47,389 bases of DNA, from positions 1 through 47,389 of the forward strand of contig NZ_JAFKEC010000043.1 in assembly GCF_017848315.1 (NCBI RefSeq), in the 5' to 3' direction. The notes under the pieces were generated by a model. It was given only the letters and a program-made list of their open reading frames with translations, did not search any database and had not been told where the DNA came from. The stretch is from Pseudomonas palmensis. GTDB lineage: Bacteria; Pseudomonadota; Gammaproteobacteria; Pseudomonadales; Pseudomonadaceae. A program made the position numbers and the translations under genes. Positions 24,589 to 33,124 of the stretch are shown here, piece by piece (the first letter of the stretch is position 1; every line of letters starts with the position of its first letter).

Positions 24589-25443
24589 ATGACTGCACAA
24601 CTTATCGACGGCAAGGCGATCGCCGCCAGCCTGCGCCAGCAGATCGCCCAACGTGTCGCGCAACGTCGCGAGCAAGGCCTGCGCACCCCCGGCCTGGCAG
24701 TGATCCTGGTAGGCAGCGACCCCGCCTCCCAAGTCTATGTTTCGCACAAGCGTAAAGACTGTGAAGAGGTCGGCTTCAACTCCCAGGCCTATGACCTGCC
24801 CAGCGACACCACCCAGCAGGCGCTGACCGACCTGATCGACCGCCTAAATGAAGACGCCGACATCGACGGCATCCTGCTGCAACTGCCACTGCCGGCGCAC
24901 CTGGATGCCTCGCTGCTGCTCGAGCGCATTCGCCCCGACAAGGACGTGGACGGTTTCCACCCTTATAACGTAGGCCGCCTGGCCCAGCGCATCCCGCTGC
25001 TGCGCCCGTGCACCCCCAAAGGCATCATGACCCTGCTGCACAGCACCGGTCAGGACCTGTACGGCATGAATGCGGTGGTAGTGGGCGCCTCGAACATCGT
25101 CGGCCGCCCCATGGCCATGGAGCTGCTGCTGGCCGGCTGCACCGTGACCGTGACCCACCGCTTCACCAAGGACCTGGCCGGCCACGTCGGTCGCGCCGAC
25201 CTGGTGGTGGTGGCTGCCGGCAAGCCGGGGCTGGTCAAGGGTGAATGGATCAAGGAAGGCGCCATCGTCATCGACGTGGGCATCAACCGCCAGGAAGACG
25301 GCAAGCTGGTGGGCGACGTGGTCTACGAGACCGCCCTGCCCCGCGCCGGCTGGATCACTCCGGTGCCAGGCGGCGTCGGGCCGATGACCCGGGCGTGCCT
25401 GCTGGAGAACACCTTGTATGCGGCCGAAGAGCTGCACGGTTGA
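24589..25443 (+). CDS. folD: Bifunctional methylenetetrahydrofolate dehydrogenase/cyclohydrolase FolD
   Basis: FolD interconverts 5,10-methylene-THF and 10-formyl-THF in one-carbon metabolism, using NADP. The 284-residue protein has the substrate-binding lysine in SHKRKDCEEVGF, the motif GILLQLPLP, the DKDVDGFHPYNVG segment, the Rossmann motif VVGASNIVGRPMA and the C-terminal PVPGGVGPMT. All family landmarks are intact. It is followed by a strong terminator. Confidence 0.97.
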   Translation: MTAQLIDGKAIAASLRQQIAQRVAQRREQGLRTPGLAVILVGSDPASQVYVSHKRKDCEEVGFNSQAYDLPSDTTQQALTDLIDRLNEDADIDGILLQLPLPAHLDASLLLERIRPDKDVDGFHPYNVGRLAQRIPLLRPCTPKGIMTLLHSTGQDLYGMNAVVVGASNIVGRPMAMELLLAGCTVTVTHRFTKDLAGHVGRADLVVVAAGKPGLVKGEWIKEGAIVIDVGINRQEDGKLVGDVVYETALPRAGWITPVPGGVGPMTRACLLENTLYAAEELHG

Positions 25444-25485
25444 CCCCGCTGGATTTAAGTTCCAGCGGCGCTAGCCACTAAAGGA

Positions 25486-25514
25486 ACGGCACCTGAGAAG
25501 GTGCCGTTTTTTTT
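25486..25514 (+). terminator. Rho-independent terminator of folD
   Basis: ACGGCACCT, loop GAGA and AGGTGCCGT followed by a run of Ts. A smaller hairpin (CCGCTGGA/TCCAGCGG) precedes it at 25446-25468. Confidence 0.9.
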
Positions 25515-25591
25515 GGCCTGGAACAAACGCACGCTCGTCAGCAAAGGCCGTCAGGTTGACGAACGGTCATGACAATGGTCAGATGCGGCCC

Positions 25592-25775
25592 AGTTTCAGG
25601 TGCCTGCTGCCGCCGTGCAGCAGGTGAAACGGGAAGCCGGTGCGTCTTGCATGACTAGTCCGGCGCTGCCCCCGCAACGGTAAGCGAGTGAAGCATCCAA
25701 CAGGCCACTGTGCGCAACGCATGGGAAGGCGGATGACTTCGAGCCTCGCAAGCCCGGAGACCGGCCTGCAAACCC
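25592..25775 (+). promoter_or_regulatory. Cobalamin (B12) riboswitch
   Basis: The 5' leader of the BtuB-like gene carries the conserved B12-box elements. These are GGGAAGCCGGTGCG, then GCTGCCCCCGCAACGGTAA, then AGCCCGGAGACCGGCC, in the right order and spacing. It should repress expression of the receptor operon when adenosylcobalamin is abundant. Boundaries are approximate. Confidence 0.92.
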
Positions 25776-25879
25776 ACGACTGTTGAAAGGATGCGTTCAG
25801 TCATTTTGGCAAACCTGCGGTGGGCGGGCACGAGCCGGTATTCTGGCGCGCGTTCGCCGGAACCCTCCTGTGCGCTTCC

Positions 25880-25896
25880 CGAAAAATCCTTTTTCG
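25880..25896 (+). other. Hairpin next to the ribosome binding site of the BtuB-like gene
   Basis: CGAAAAA, loop TCC and TTTTTCG end one base before the GAGAAG Shine-Dalgarno. It could be part of the riboswitch expression platform. Confidence 0.4.
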
Positions 25897-25904
25897 AGAA
25901 GTAG

Positions 25905-27839
25905 ATGAAGACACGTCGTTTTACCCTGATCGGTTGCCTGATCGGCAGCCCGGCCCTGGCGGCCAGCGAACCCCTGACCCTCGACCAGCAGATCGTTTCC
26001 GCACCCTCGGTGGAGTCCACCACGGTGGCCGAGATGGCGCGCTATGGCAGCAAGGTGGAGGTCGTGGACCGCGAGCAGATCGAGCGCGCCGGCCCCAGCG
26101 CCGACATCACCCGCGTGCTGCAGATGTTCGTCCCCGGCCTGTATGTGGCGCCCAAGCAGGGGCCGTTCGACTATGGCACCTATTCGCTGCTGGGCGGGCG
26201 CAACGACGACACGCTGATCATGCTCGACGGGGTGCGCCTGAACAACCGCCTCTACGGCGGCATCTATATAGACACCCTGCCCGCCGCCGCCATCGAGCGC
26301 ATCGAGGTACTCAAGGGCGGCCAGAGCCTGCTGTTCGGCACTCAGGCCGTGGCCGGGGTCATCAACATCGTCACCCGTTCGGCCCATAGCCGCGACCCCT
26401 CGGGCCAGGTCAACCTGGGCGTCGACAGCTTCATGGGGCGCAACGGCGATGCCCGTATCGAGCGCATCTTCAGCAACGGCCTGGGCGACCTGGGGCTGCT
26501 GGCCTACGTCAGCCACAACGTGTCCGAGGGCTACCAGCCCTACCACAGCAGCCAGATCACCTCGACGGTCAGCGACAAGAAGCGCAGCTACGAGGTCAAC
26601 ACCTTCGGCGCCAAGGCCGCACAAAGCCTGGGCGATGACAGCCGCCTGGAGCTGTTCTACCAGTACAGCGCCGCCAACCTGGACTTCCTGCGCCCGGACG
26701 CCAACCGCCGTACCACCAACGACCGCGTGCAGCAGATCGCCACGGCCACCTTCGAGCAGCGCCTGAACCCCGACTTCAGCTACTTCGTCAAAGGCCACAT
26801 GAACGATTGGGATACGCGCTACACCCGCATCTACAACAACACCGACGGCAGCACCCGCACCCTCAACCACGATGACTACTGGGGCTTCAGCGACTGGGGC
26901 ATGCAGGCCGAAGGCAAGGCCGTGCTCCCCGGCGAGCACACCCTGGTGTTCGGTACCGACAACCAGTGGTTCAAGGGCAAGGACGACGTGCTCAAGATCG
27001 ATAACAACCAGGCCGAGGCCCATGCGCTGTATGTGCAGCTGCGCCCTGTCATCGACGCCCTGCCTGACTGGCACCCCAGCATCGGCGTGCGCCGCGAGCA
27101 CCTGAGCGGCGGTGACAGTGCCACGGTGGGCATGCTCACCTCGCTCTACGACCTGACCGACCAGCTCAAGCTGCGCGGCCAGTTCGGCACCGCCTACAAG
27201 CTGCCCAACGCCGAGCAACTGTACGTCAACGAACCGGGCGACGAGATGGGCAACCCCAACCTCAAGCCGGAGAAGAGCCGCAATGCCGAACTGGGCCTGG
27301 ACTACACCGGCCTGATCCAGGGCCAGCCTTACAGCCTGAGCGGTACGCTGTTCACCCGGCGCATCGAGGACCTGATCACCATCGTGGATGCACAATGGGT
27401 CAACGGCGATGGCGAGATCCAGGTGCGCGGCGTCGAGGTCAACGGGCAGTTCCAGCTCAGTGACCGCTGGCAGCTGGCGGCAGACATGACGCGCAACCTG
27501 AGCGAGTCGCGCAACGGCGCCACCCTCAACAACATTCCCGGGTTCTTTGCACGCAGCCGGCTGGGGTACGAGTCGGGTGACCGAATGTGGGGCGCAGGCG
27601 CGGCGGTGCGCTACATCGGCACGGTGAAAAGCCCGCGTGATGTGGACTACGGGCATTACACCGTGGTGGACGCCGATGCCTACCGCTACCTGGACGGCGC
27701 CCGCCAGCATCGCCTGAGCCTGCTGCTGGAGAACCTGCTGGACCGCGACTACACCACCAGCATGGACAGCGGCGTGCGCAAGGTGCAGAACCTGGGAAGG
27801 CCGTTCACCAGCGAAGTGCGTTACACCTACAGCTTCTAG
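25905..27839 (+). CDS. btuB: TonB-dependent outer-membrane receptor, BtuB-like (cobalamin)
   Basis: A 644-residue outer-membrane receptor with signal peptide (to about ALAAS). The plug domain is typical (VEVVDREQIERAGPSADITRVLQ, IMLDGVRLNN, IERIEVLKGGQSLLFGTQAVAGVINIVT). The barrel ends with an aromatic TYSF. It has no STN domain, so it is not part of a surface-signalling system. The cobalamin riboswitch upstream and the BtuF-like gene downstream indicate vitamin B12 or corrinoid uptake. It is slightly longer than E. coli BtuB (614 residues). Confidence 0.88.
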   Translation: MKTRRFTLIGCLIGSPALAASEPLTLDQQIVSAPSVESTTVAEMARYGSKVEVVDREQIERAGPSADITRVLQMFVPGLYVAPKQGPFDYGTYSLLGGRNDDTLIMLDGVRLNNRLYGGIYIDTLPAAAIERIEVLKGGQSLLFGTQAVAGVINIVTRSAHSRDPSGQVNLGVDSFMGRNGDARIERIFSNGLGDLGLLAYVSHNVSEGYQPYHSSQITSTVSDKKRSYEVNTFGAKAAQSLGDDSRLELFYQYSAANLDFLRPDANRRTTNDRVQQIATATFEQRLNPDFSYFVKGHMNDWDTRYTRIYNNTDGSTRTLNHDDYWGFSDWGMQAEGKAVLPGEHTLVFGTDNQWFKGKDDVLKIDNNQAEAHALYVQLRPVIDALPDWHPSIGVRREHLSGGDSATVGMLTSLYDLTDQLKLRGQFGTAYKLPNAEQLYVNEPGDEMGNPNLKPEKSRNAELGLDYTGLIQGQPYSLSGTLFTRRIEDLITIVDAQWVNGDGEIQVRGVEVNGQFQLSDRWQLAADMTRNLSESRNGATLNNIPGFFARSRLGYESGDRMWGAGAAVRYIGTVKSPRDVDYGHYTVVDADAYRYLDGARQHRLSLLLENLLDRDYTTSMDSGVRKVQNLGRPFTSEVRYTYSF

Positions 27840-27883
27840 AAGCAGCGCGGGTCAAGCCGCACCACGGACTCAAGGACAAGCCC

Positions 27884-28225
27884 ATGCCCATCCCCAGCAA
27901 ACCCGAGTGGTCGCACATTCCCGCCCACGCCCGCCACGTGATGCTGTGCACCGGCCCGCGCTGCACCCAGCGCGGCGCGCAGCAGGTGTGGAAAGTGGTG
28001 CGCAACGAACTGCTCGCCGCCCAGCGCATGGAAACCGCCGACGGCGTGCTGCTGACCCGTACCCACTGCCAGTTCCCGTGCAACCTGGGCCCGGTCGCCA
28101 CCGTCTACCCCGAGCGCTGCTGGTACCGCATCGCCAGCGCCGACGATGCCCGCCGCCTGGTGCGCGAGCACCTGGTCGCAGGTACCCCGGTCAGCGCACT
28201 GCTGCTCAATGGTGATACCCCATGA
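27884..28225 (+). CDS. Thioredoxin-fold [2Fe-2S] ferredoxin-like protein
   Basis: A 113-residue soluble protein with two cysteine pairs: CTGPRC near residue 22 and CQFPC near residue 62. This pattern and the beta-alpha fold resemble the small (2Fe-2S) ferredoxin-domain proteins found beside cobalamin genes (CbiW-like). A redox role in corrinoid metabolism is inferred from position only. It sits between the btuB-like and btuF-like genes, overlapping the latter by four bases. Confidence 0.75.
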   Translation: MPIPSKPEWSHIPAHARHVMLCTGPRCTQRGAQQVWKVVRNELLAAQRMETADGVLLTRTHCQFPCNLGPVATVYPERCWYRIASADDARRLVREHLVAGTPVSALLLNGDTP

Positions 28226-29148
28226 CGCGCCTGCTCTGCCTGCTGTTGTGCCTGCTCGGCACCACGGCCCACGCCCAGACCTACCGTAACTGCGGCCAGG
28301 ACTGGACCCTGCCGCACGCCCCGCCGCAGCGCATCCTGGCGCTCAACCAGCATGCCGCCGACCTGCTGCTGGCCCTGCAGGTCGGCCCGTCGCTGGTTGC
28401 GGTGAGCTACATCGATGACGACCCCGAGGCGCTGGCCTCCCGGCGCTACCGCGGCGTGCCCCTGCTGTCGCGGCTGTATCCCTCGCCGGAGGTGTTCTAT
28501 GCCCAGCGCTACGACCTGGTGGTCGGTGGTTTCGCCAGCGCCTTTCGCGATGGCGTGGGCGCCCGTACCCACCTGACCCGCAATGGCATCGGCAGCTATC
28601 TGCTGGAGAACGCCTGCGACCCGCGCCCGGCCTCCGGTTTCGCGGCCATCGAAGACGACCTGCGCAGCCTGGGCAAGCTGCTGCAGCGCGAATCCCAGGC
28701 CGCTCGGCTGATCGCGCAGCAACGAGCAGACCTGGACCGCGCCCGCCAGCTCGCCGCGCAGCATGCCCCGCTTTCGGTGTTCTACCTGGACAGCGAGCAC
28801 CAGGGCCTCGACAGCGAGGGCAGCCGCGGCTTCATCACCCAACTGATCCAGGTTGCCGGTGGGCGCAACCTGTTCGCCGACGTCGACCTGCACCGCGTGA
28901 CCGTCGACCCCGAAACCCTGCTGCAACGCGACCCGGACGTGATCATCCTGGCCGACGCCGTCTGGTCGCCGGCCCGGCGCAAGCGCGAGTACCTGCACAA
29001 CCACCCGGCCCTTTCGAAGTTGCGTGCGGTGCGCGAGGGCCGGCTGATCGACCTGCCCTTCACGCACCTGGTGGCAGGCGAACACAGCGCCCGTGCTGCC
29101 GTCGCGCTGGCCAACCAGTTGCGTGACATGGCCGAGCACCTGCCCTGA
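28222..29148 (+). CDS. btuF: Periplasmic cobalamin-binding protein, BtuF-like
   Basis: A 308-residue periplasmic binding protein of the helical-backbone class, with signal peptide MTRLLCLLLCLLGTTAHA. Family landmarks are PQRILALNQHAADLLLAL, GVPLLSRLYPSPEVFYAQRYDLVV, VAGGRNLFADV and PDVIILAD. The operon position behind a B12 riboswitch makes cobalamin the likely ligand, although the family also binds heme and siderophores. No BtuC/BtuD genes are in the window, so the inner-membrane transporter must be elsewhere. Confidence 0.82.
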   Translation: MTRLLCLLLCLLGTTAHAQTYRNCGQDWTLPHAPPQRILALNQHAADLLLALQVGPSLVAVSYIDDDPEALASRRYRGVPLLSRLYPSPEVFYAQRYDLVVGGFASAFRDGVGARTHLTRNGIGSYLLENACDPRPASGFAAIEDDLRSLGKLLQRESQAARLIAQQRADLDRARQLAAQHAPLSVFYLDSEHQGLDSEGSRGFITQLIQVAGGRNLFADVDLHRVTVDPETLLQRDPDVIILADAVWSPARRKREYLHNHPALSKLRAVREGRLIDLPFTHLVAGEHSARAAVALANQLRDMAEHLP

Positions 29149-29165
29149 ACCGGCACAGCCGATTA

Positions 29166-29233
29166 CGCTGCAATACCCCGCTTTTCAGCTTTCCCCGCTG
29201 AGCGCCCCGCGCGCTTCAGCCGGGATTGCAGCG
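29166..29233. promoter_or_regulatory. Spaced inverted repeat upstream of ctlX
   Basis: CGCTGCAATACCCCG at 29166-29180 and CGGGATTGCAGCG at 29221-29233 are inverted copies differing by two inserted bases, separated by 40 bases. It is a candidate operator of the Lrp-type regulator encoded at 34693. Confidence 0.35.
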
Positions 29234-29281
29234 CCACTGCATCGACAATAGACGCACTGCCAACCCCGGATGCGTGCCTCG

Positions 29282-30199
29282 ATGCAAACCACCAATACAG
29301 TCTTGATGATCCGCCCCGCGCGGTTCGCCTTCAACCCGGACACCGCACTCAACAACCGCTTCCAGCAGCCTGCACTGGACCCCGACCAGGCACAGCATAA
29401 AGCGCTGGAAGAGTTCGACGGCTATGTGGACACCCTGCGCCAGCATGGCGTCGAGGTGCTGGTGGTGCAGGACACGCCGGCCCCGCACACGCCTGACTCG
29501 ATCTTCCCCAACAACTGGTGGAGCAGCCACGCCGACGGCAGCCTGGTGCTCTACCCGATGGAGGGCCACAACCGCCGGCTGGAACGCGACAAGGGCGTGC
29601 TGCAGGTGCTCGCCGACCGTTTCAGCATTCACAACACCATCGACCTGAGCCCGCTGGAGCAACAGAGCATGTTCCTGGAAGGCACCGGCAGCATGGTGCT
29701 CGACCGCGAACACCGCATCAGCTACGCCTGCCACTCCGGACGCACCCACACCGAAGCACTGCGCCAGTTCGCCGACAGGCTCGACTACCGCCTGTGCCTG
29801 TTTCACGCCGTCGACCGACACCGGGCGCCCATCTACCACTGCAACGTAATGATGAGCGTGGGCCGCGGGCTGTCGGTGGTGTGCCTCAAGGCACTGCCCG
29901 ATGCCGACGAGCGCCGTACCCTGGAACACAGCCTGCGTGCCACCGGCAAGGATATCCTGGCCCTGGACTTCGACCAGCTCGAAGGCTTCGCCGGCAACAT
30001 GCTCGAAGTGCACGACAAGCAAGGCCAGCCGCTGCTGGTGATGTCGCGCAGTGCCTGGCGCTCGCTGCACCCCGAGCAGCGCCGCCAGGTCGAGCGGCAC
30101 ACCCACCCGGTGGTGGTGAACATCGACAACATCGAACGCATCGGCGGCGGCAGCGCGCGCTGCATGCTCGCCGAAGTGCACCTGCCGGTGCGCAATTGA
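29282..30199 (+). CDS. ctlX: Citrulline utilization hydrolase CtlX (amidinotransferase fold)
   Basis: A 305-residue cytoplasmic enzyme of the arginine-deiminase/amidinotransferase superfamily. The catalytic histidine lies in IYHCNVMMSVG and the nucleophilic cysteine in GGGSARCMLAEVH, with guanidino-group acidic residues including PDSIFPNNWW. CtlX enzymes are described as hydrolysing citrulline to ornithine. The gene is followed 23 bases later by ornithine cyclodeaminase, which supports this. Start chosen at MQTTNTVLM; an in-frame ATG four codons upstream lacks a better ribosome site. Confidence 0.85.
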   Translation: MQTTNTVLMIRPARFAFNPDTALNNRFQQPALDPDQAQHKALEEFDGYVDTLRQHGVEVLVVQDTPAPHTPDSIFPNNWWSSHADGSLVLYPMEGHNRRLERDKGVLQVLADRFSIHNTIDLSPLEQQSMFLEGTGSMVLDREHRISYACHSGRTHTEALRQFADRLDYRLCLFHAVDRHRAPIYHCNVMMSVGRGLSVVCLKALPDADERRTLEHSLRATGKDILALDFDQLEGFAGNMLEVHDKQGQPLLVMSRSAWRSLHPEQRRQVERHTHPVVVNIDNIERIGGGSARCMLAEVHLPVRN

Positions 30200-30222
30200 C
30201 CGACCACAAGAAGGAGCTCCCC

Positions 30223-31269
30223 ATGACCCGTTACATCGACGTCAACGACCTCAGCCAAATGGTCGCCCGCAAGGGCCTCACCACCTGCCTGGAAGAAATG
30301 GCCGAGTACATCCGCCAGGACTACCTGCGCTGGCACGACTTCGAAAAGTGCGCGCGCCTGGCCAACCACTCGCCAGACGGGGTGATCGAGCTGATGCCGG
30401 CCTCCGACGCCAACCTCTACGCCTTCAAGTACGTCAACGGCCACCCGAAGAACACCCAGCGCGGCATGCTCACCGTGATGGCGTTCGGTGCGCTGGGCGA
30501 TGTCGACACCGGCGCGCCATTGCTGCTCAGCGAAATGACCCTGACCACCGCGATCCGCACCGCCGCCACCTCGGCCCTGGCCGCACGCTACCTGGCGCGT
30601 CCCGACAGCCGCAGCATGGCGCTGATCGGCAACGGCTCGCAGAGCGAATTCCAGGCCATCGCCTTCCACGCGCTGGTAGGCATCGAAGAAATCCGCCTGT
30701 ACGACCTGGACCCACAAGCCACGGCCAAACTGGCCGCGAACCTTCGCGCCTTCCCGGCGATCAAGGTGGTACTGGCCAGCTCCGTGGCCGATGCGGTACG
30801 CGGCGCCGACATCGTCACCACGGTCACCGCCGACAAGGCCTACGCCACCATCCTGACCGCCGACATGATCGAGCCGGGCATGCACCTGAACGCGGTGGGT
30901 GGCGACTGCCCGGGCAAGACCGAGCTGCACCGCGACATCGTCGACGCCGCACGGGTGATCGTCGAGTACGAACCGCAGAGCCGCATCGAGGGCGAGATCC
31001 AGCAGATGCCAGCCGACTCGCCGATCACCGAGTTCTGGCAAGTGGTCAACGGCCAGGTGCTCGGCCGCGAGAACGACACCCAGGTCACCCTGTTCGACTC
31101 GGTGGGCTTTGCCATCGAAGACTACTCGGCCCTGCGCTATGTGCTGGATGTGGCCAAGGCCCTGGATATCGGCCATGAAATAGACCTGGTGCCGACCCTG
31201 GAAAACCCCAAGGACCTGTTTGCACGGCTGCTGCCCAAGGTTCAGGCGGTGTACAAGAAACGCGCCTAG
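30223..31269 (+). CDS. ocd: Ornithine cyclodeaminase
   Basis: A 348-residue cytoplasmic NAD-dependent enzyme that converts L-ornithine to L-proline and ammonia. Landmarks of the OCD/mu-crystallin family are ELMPASDANLYAFKYVNGHP, the Rossmann motif LIGNGSQSEFQ, TVTADKAYATI and GMHLNAVGGDCPGKTEL, with the catalytic aspartate in the last motif. It resembles the structurally known P. putida enzyme along its whole length. A strong AAGGAG precedes the ATG. With ctlX it forms a citrulline-to-proline route. Confidence 0.93.
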   Translation: MTRYIDVNDLSQMVARKGLTTCLEEMAEYIRQDYLRWHDFEKCARLANHSPDGVIELMPASDANLYAFKYVNGHPKNTQRGMLTVMAFGALGDVDTGAPLLLSEMTLTTAIRTAATSALAARYLARPDSRSMALIGNGSQSEFQAIAFHALVGIEEIRLYDLDPQATAKLAANLRAFPAIKVVLASSVADAVRGADIVTTVTADKAYATILTADMIEPGMHLNAVGGDCPGKTELHRDIVDAARVIVEYEPQSRIEGEIQQMPADSPITEFWQVVNGQVLGRENDTQVTLFDSVGFAIEDYSALRYVLDVAKALDIGHEIDLVPTLENPKDLFARLLPKVQAVYKKRA

Positions 31270-31293
31270 ACCGGGCCTGCACGTCAATCCAGG

Positions 31294-31316
31294 CGGCCGT
31301 GCACCTTGCACGGCCG
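31294..31316 (+). other. Perfect 10-bp hairpin between ocd and the ABC transporter genes
   Basis: CGGCCGTGCA, loop CCT and TGCACGGCCG, 24 bases past ocd. No T-run follows, so it may be an mRNA-stability or processing stem. The remaining 230 bases before the next gene hold no convincing gene. Confidence 0.6.
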
Positions 31317-31544
31317 TACACAGCAAGCTGCCCCGAAGCCAAAACAGGAGGTCATGCAGCCGATTCGGCTGACACCGAATCGCCAACAGCAGAATCCGGC
31401 AGCAAGCGCCGGCCCAAACGACACAAAAAAAATGCTGCCTTCACGCATTCTGACGCCCAGAGCGAAGAGTCACACACAGACCAAGGCTCAGGCCAACGAA
31501 GCGTTCACTGCCCTACATCAACTACAAGACACAGGGATACCTTT

Positions 31545-32324
31545 ATGACCTCGCTGCGAAAGCTGCTCAGCGTGCTGCTCCTGCCCATGTGCGCGAGCAC
31601 AGTCCAGGCCCAGGAATGGAAAGAAATCCGTTTCGGCGTGTTCCCCGAATACCCGCCCTTCGAATCCGTCGCCGCCGATGGCAGCCTGCAAGGTCTCGAC
31701 ATCGAGCTGGGCAATGCCATCTGTGAAAAGCTGCAGGTCAAGTGCACCTGGGTGCACAACGAATTCGACGGCATGATCCCGGCCCTGCGTGCACGCAAGT
31801 TCGACGCAATCATGTCGTCCATGGCGGTGACGCCGGCCCGTCAGAAGCAGATCGAGTTTTCCGATCGCCTGTTCCTCAGCCCCACCTCGGTGATCGTGCG
31901 CAAGGGCGCCGACTTCGGCGACACCCCCGAATCGCTCGAGGGCAAGACCGTTGGCGTGTTGCAAGGCTCGCTGCAAGAGGCCTACGCCCGCGCCAAGCTG
32001 GCGCCGCTGGGCGCCCGGGTCAAAGCCTACCAGGCCCAGAACCAGAACTATGCCGACCTCATGAACGGGCGCCTGGACGCCACCCTCACCGACAAGCTCG
32101 AAGCGCAGCTGAACTTCCTCAACACCCCCGAAGGCGCCGACTTCAAGAGCGGCCCGGCAATCAAGGACCCCACCCTGCCCCTGGACATCGCCATGGGCCT
32201 GCGCAAGAACGACGCCGAGCTCAAGGCGCTGATCGACAAGGGCATCGCCGCGGTGCTGGCCGATGGCACCTTCGCCAGGATCCAGCAGAAGTACGTCGGC
32301 GACCTCGATATCTACAACGAGTAA
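31545..32324 (+). CDS. Polar amino-acid ABC transporter substrate-binding protein (ArtJ/HisJ/AotJ type)
   Basis: A 259-residue periplasmic protein with signal peptide to about VQAQ. The SBP_bac_3 family features are RFGVFPEYPPFESVAADGSLQGLDIELGNAIC, followed by KFDAIMSSMAVTPARQKQIEFS. Both match lysine/arginine/ornithine-type binding proteins. Because of its neighbours ctlX and ocd, the ligand is probably citrulline, arginine or ornithine. It is first in a gene set with two permeases and an ATPase. Confidence 0.9.
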   Translation: MTSLRKLLSVLLLPMCASTVQAQEWKEIRFGVFPEYPPFESVAADGSLQGLDIELGNAICEKLQVKCTWVHNEFDGMIPALRARKFDAIMSSMAVTPARQKQIEFSDRLFLSPTSVIVRKGADFGDTPESLEGKTVGVLQGSLQEAYARAKLAPLGARVKAYQAQNQNYADLMNGRLDATLTDKLEAQLNFLNTPEGADFKSGPAIKDPTLPLDIAMGLRKNDAELKALIDKGIAAVLADGTFARIQQKYVGDLDIYNE

Positions 32325-32398
32325 TCGCCTGCAGAGCCCGGGCCTGCACGGCCCGGTGCGCTGTCGCACCCGCCTTTGGTCCTACCGAGAGTTTTCCC

Positions 32399-33124
32399 GT
32401 GAACGACTTCCTCACCTCCACCGGCTTGCAGGCGCTGAGCCTGCAGGGCTTCGGCCCGCTGTTGCTGCAAGGAACCTGGATGACCCTGCAACTGGCCTTT
32501 CTGTCACTGGGCCTGAGCCTGCTGCTGGGCCTGATCGGCGCCAGCGCCAAGCTGTCCTCGCTGCGCCTGCTGCGCATTCCCGCCACCCTCTACACCACGC
32601 TGATTCGCAGCGTGCCCGACCTGGTGCTGATCCTGCTGATCTTCTACACCCTGCAGCTGTGGCTCAACGACCTGACCGAGCTGCTTGGCTGGGATTACGT
32701 CGAGATCAACCCGTTCATGGCCGGCGTGATCACCCTGGGCTTCATCTATGGCGCCTACTTCACCGAGAACTTTCGCGCAGCGATCCTCAGCGTGCCCCAT
32801 GGCCAGCTGGAAGCGGCTACCGCCTACGGGCTGAGCCGCGTGCAGCGCTTCCAGCTGGTGCTGTTCCCGCAACTGATGCGCTTCGCCCTGCCGGGGCTGG
32901 GCAACAACTGGCTGGTGCTGCTCAAGTCCACCGCGCTGGTGTCGATCATCGGCCTCTCCGACCTGGTAAAGGCTGCGCAGAACGCCGGCAAGACCACCAA
33001 TGAGCCGTTGTACTTTCTGCTGTTCGCGGGGCTGGTCTACCTGCTTATCACCACCCTTTCCAATCGCCTGTTCAAGGTGCTGGAACGGCGCTACAACACC
33101 GGCATCAAGGGGTTGGCATCATGA
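32399..33124 (+). CDS. Polar amino-acid ABC transporter permease (HisQ/AotQ type)
   Basis: A 241-residue inner-membrane permease with GTG start (a preceding ATG is absent in frame). It carries the polar amino-acid permease motif LIRSVPDLVLILLIFY and the coupling loop EAATAYGLSRVQRFQLVLFPQ with the usual EAA-loop glycine. It overlaps the following permease by four bases. Confidence 0.9.
   Translation: MNDFLTSTGLQALSLQGFGPLLLQGTWMTLQLAFLSLGLSLLLGLIGASAKLSSLRLLRIPATLYTTLIRSVPDLVLILLIFYTLQLWLNDLTELLGWDYVEINPFMAGVITLGFIYGAYFTENFRAAILSVPHGQLEAATAYGLSRVQRFQLVLFPQLMRFALPGLGNNWLVLLKSTALVSIIGLSDLVKAAQNAGKTTNEPLYFLLFAGLVYLLITTLSNRLFKVLERRYNTGIKGLAS

Noticed and set aside
29149..29165. Sigma-54 promoter (GG-N10-GC) before ctlX
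   Set aside because: A GG is present but the GC does not fall at the required spacing.
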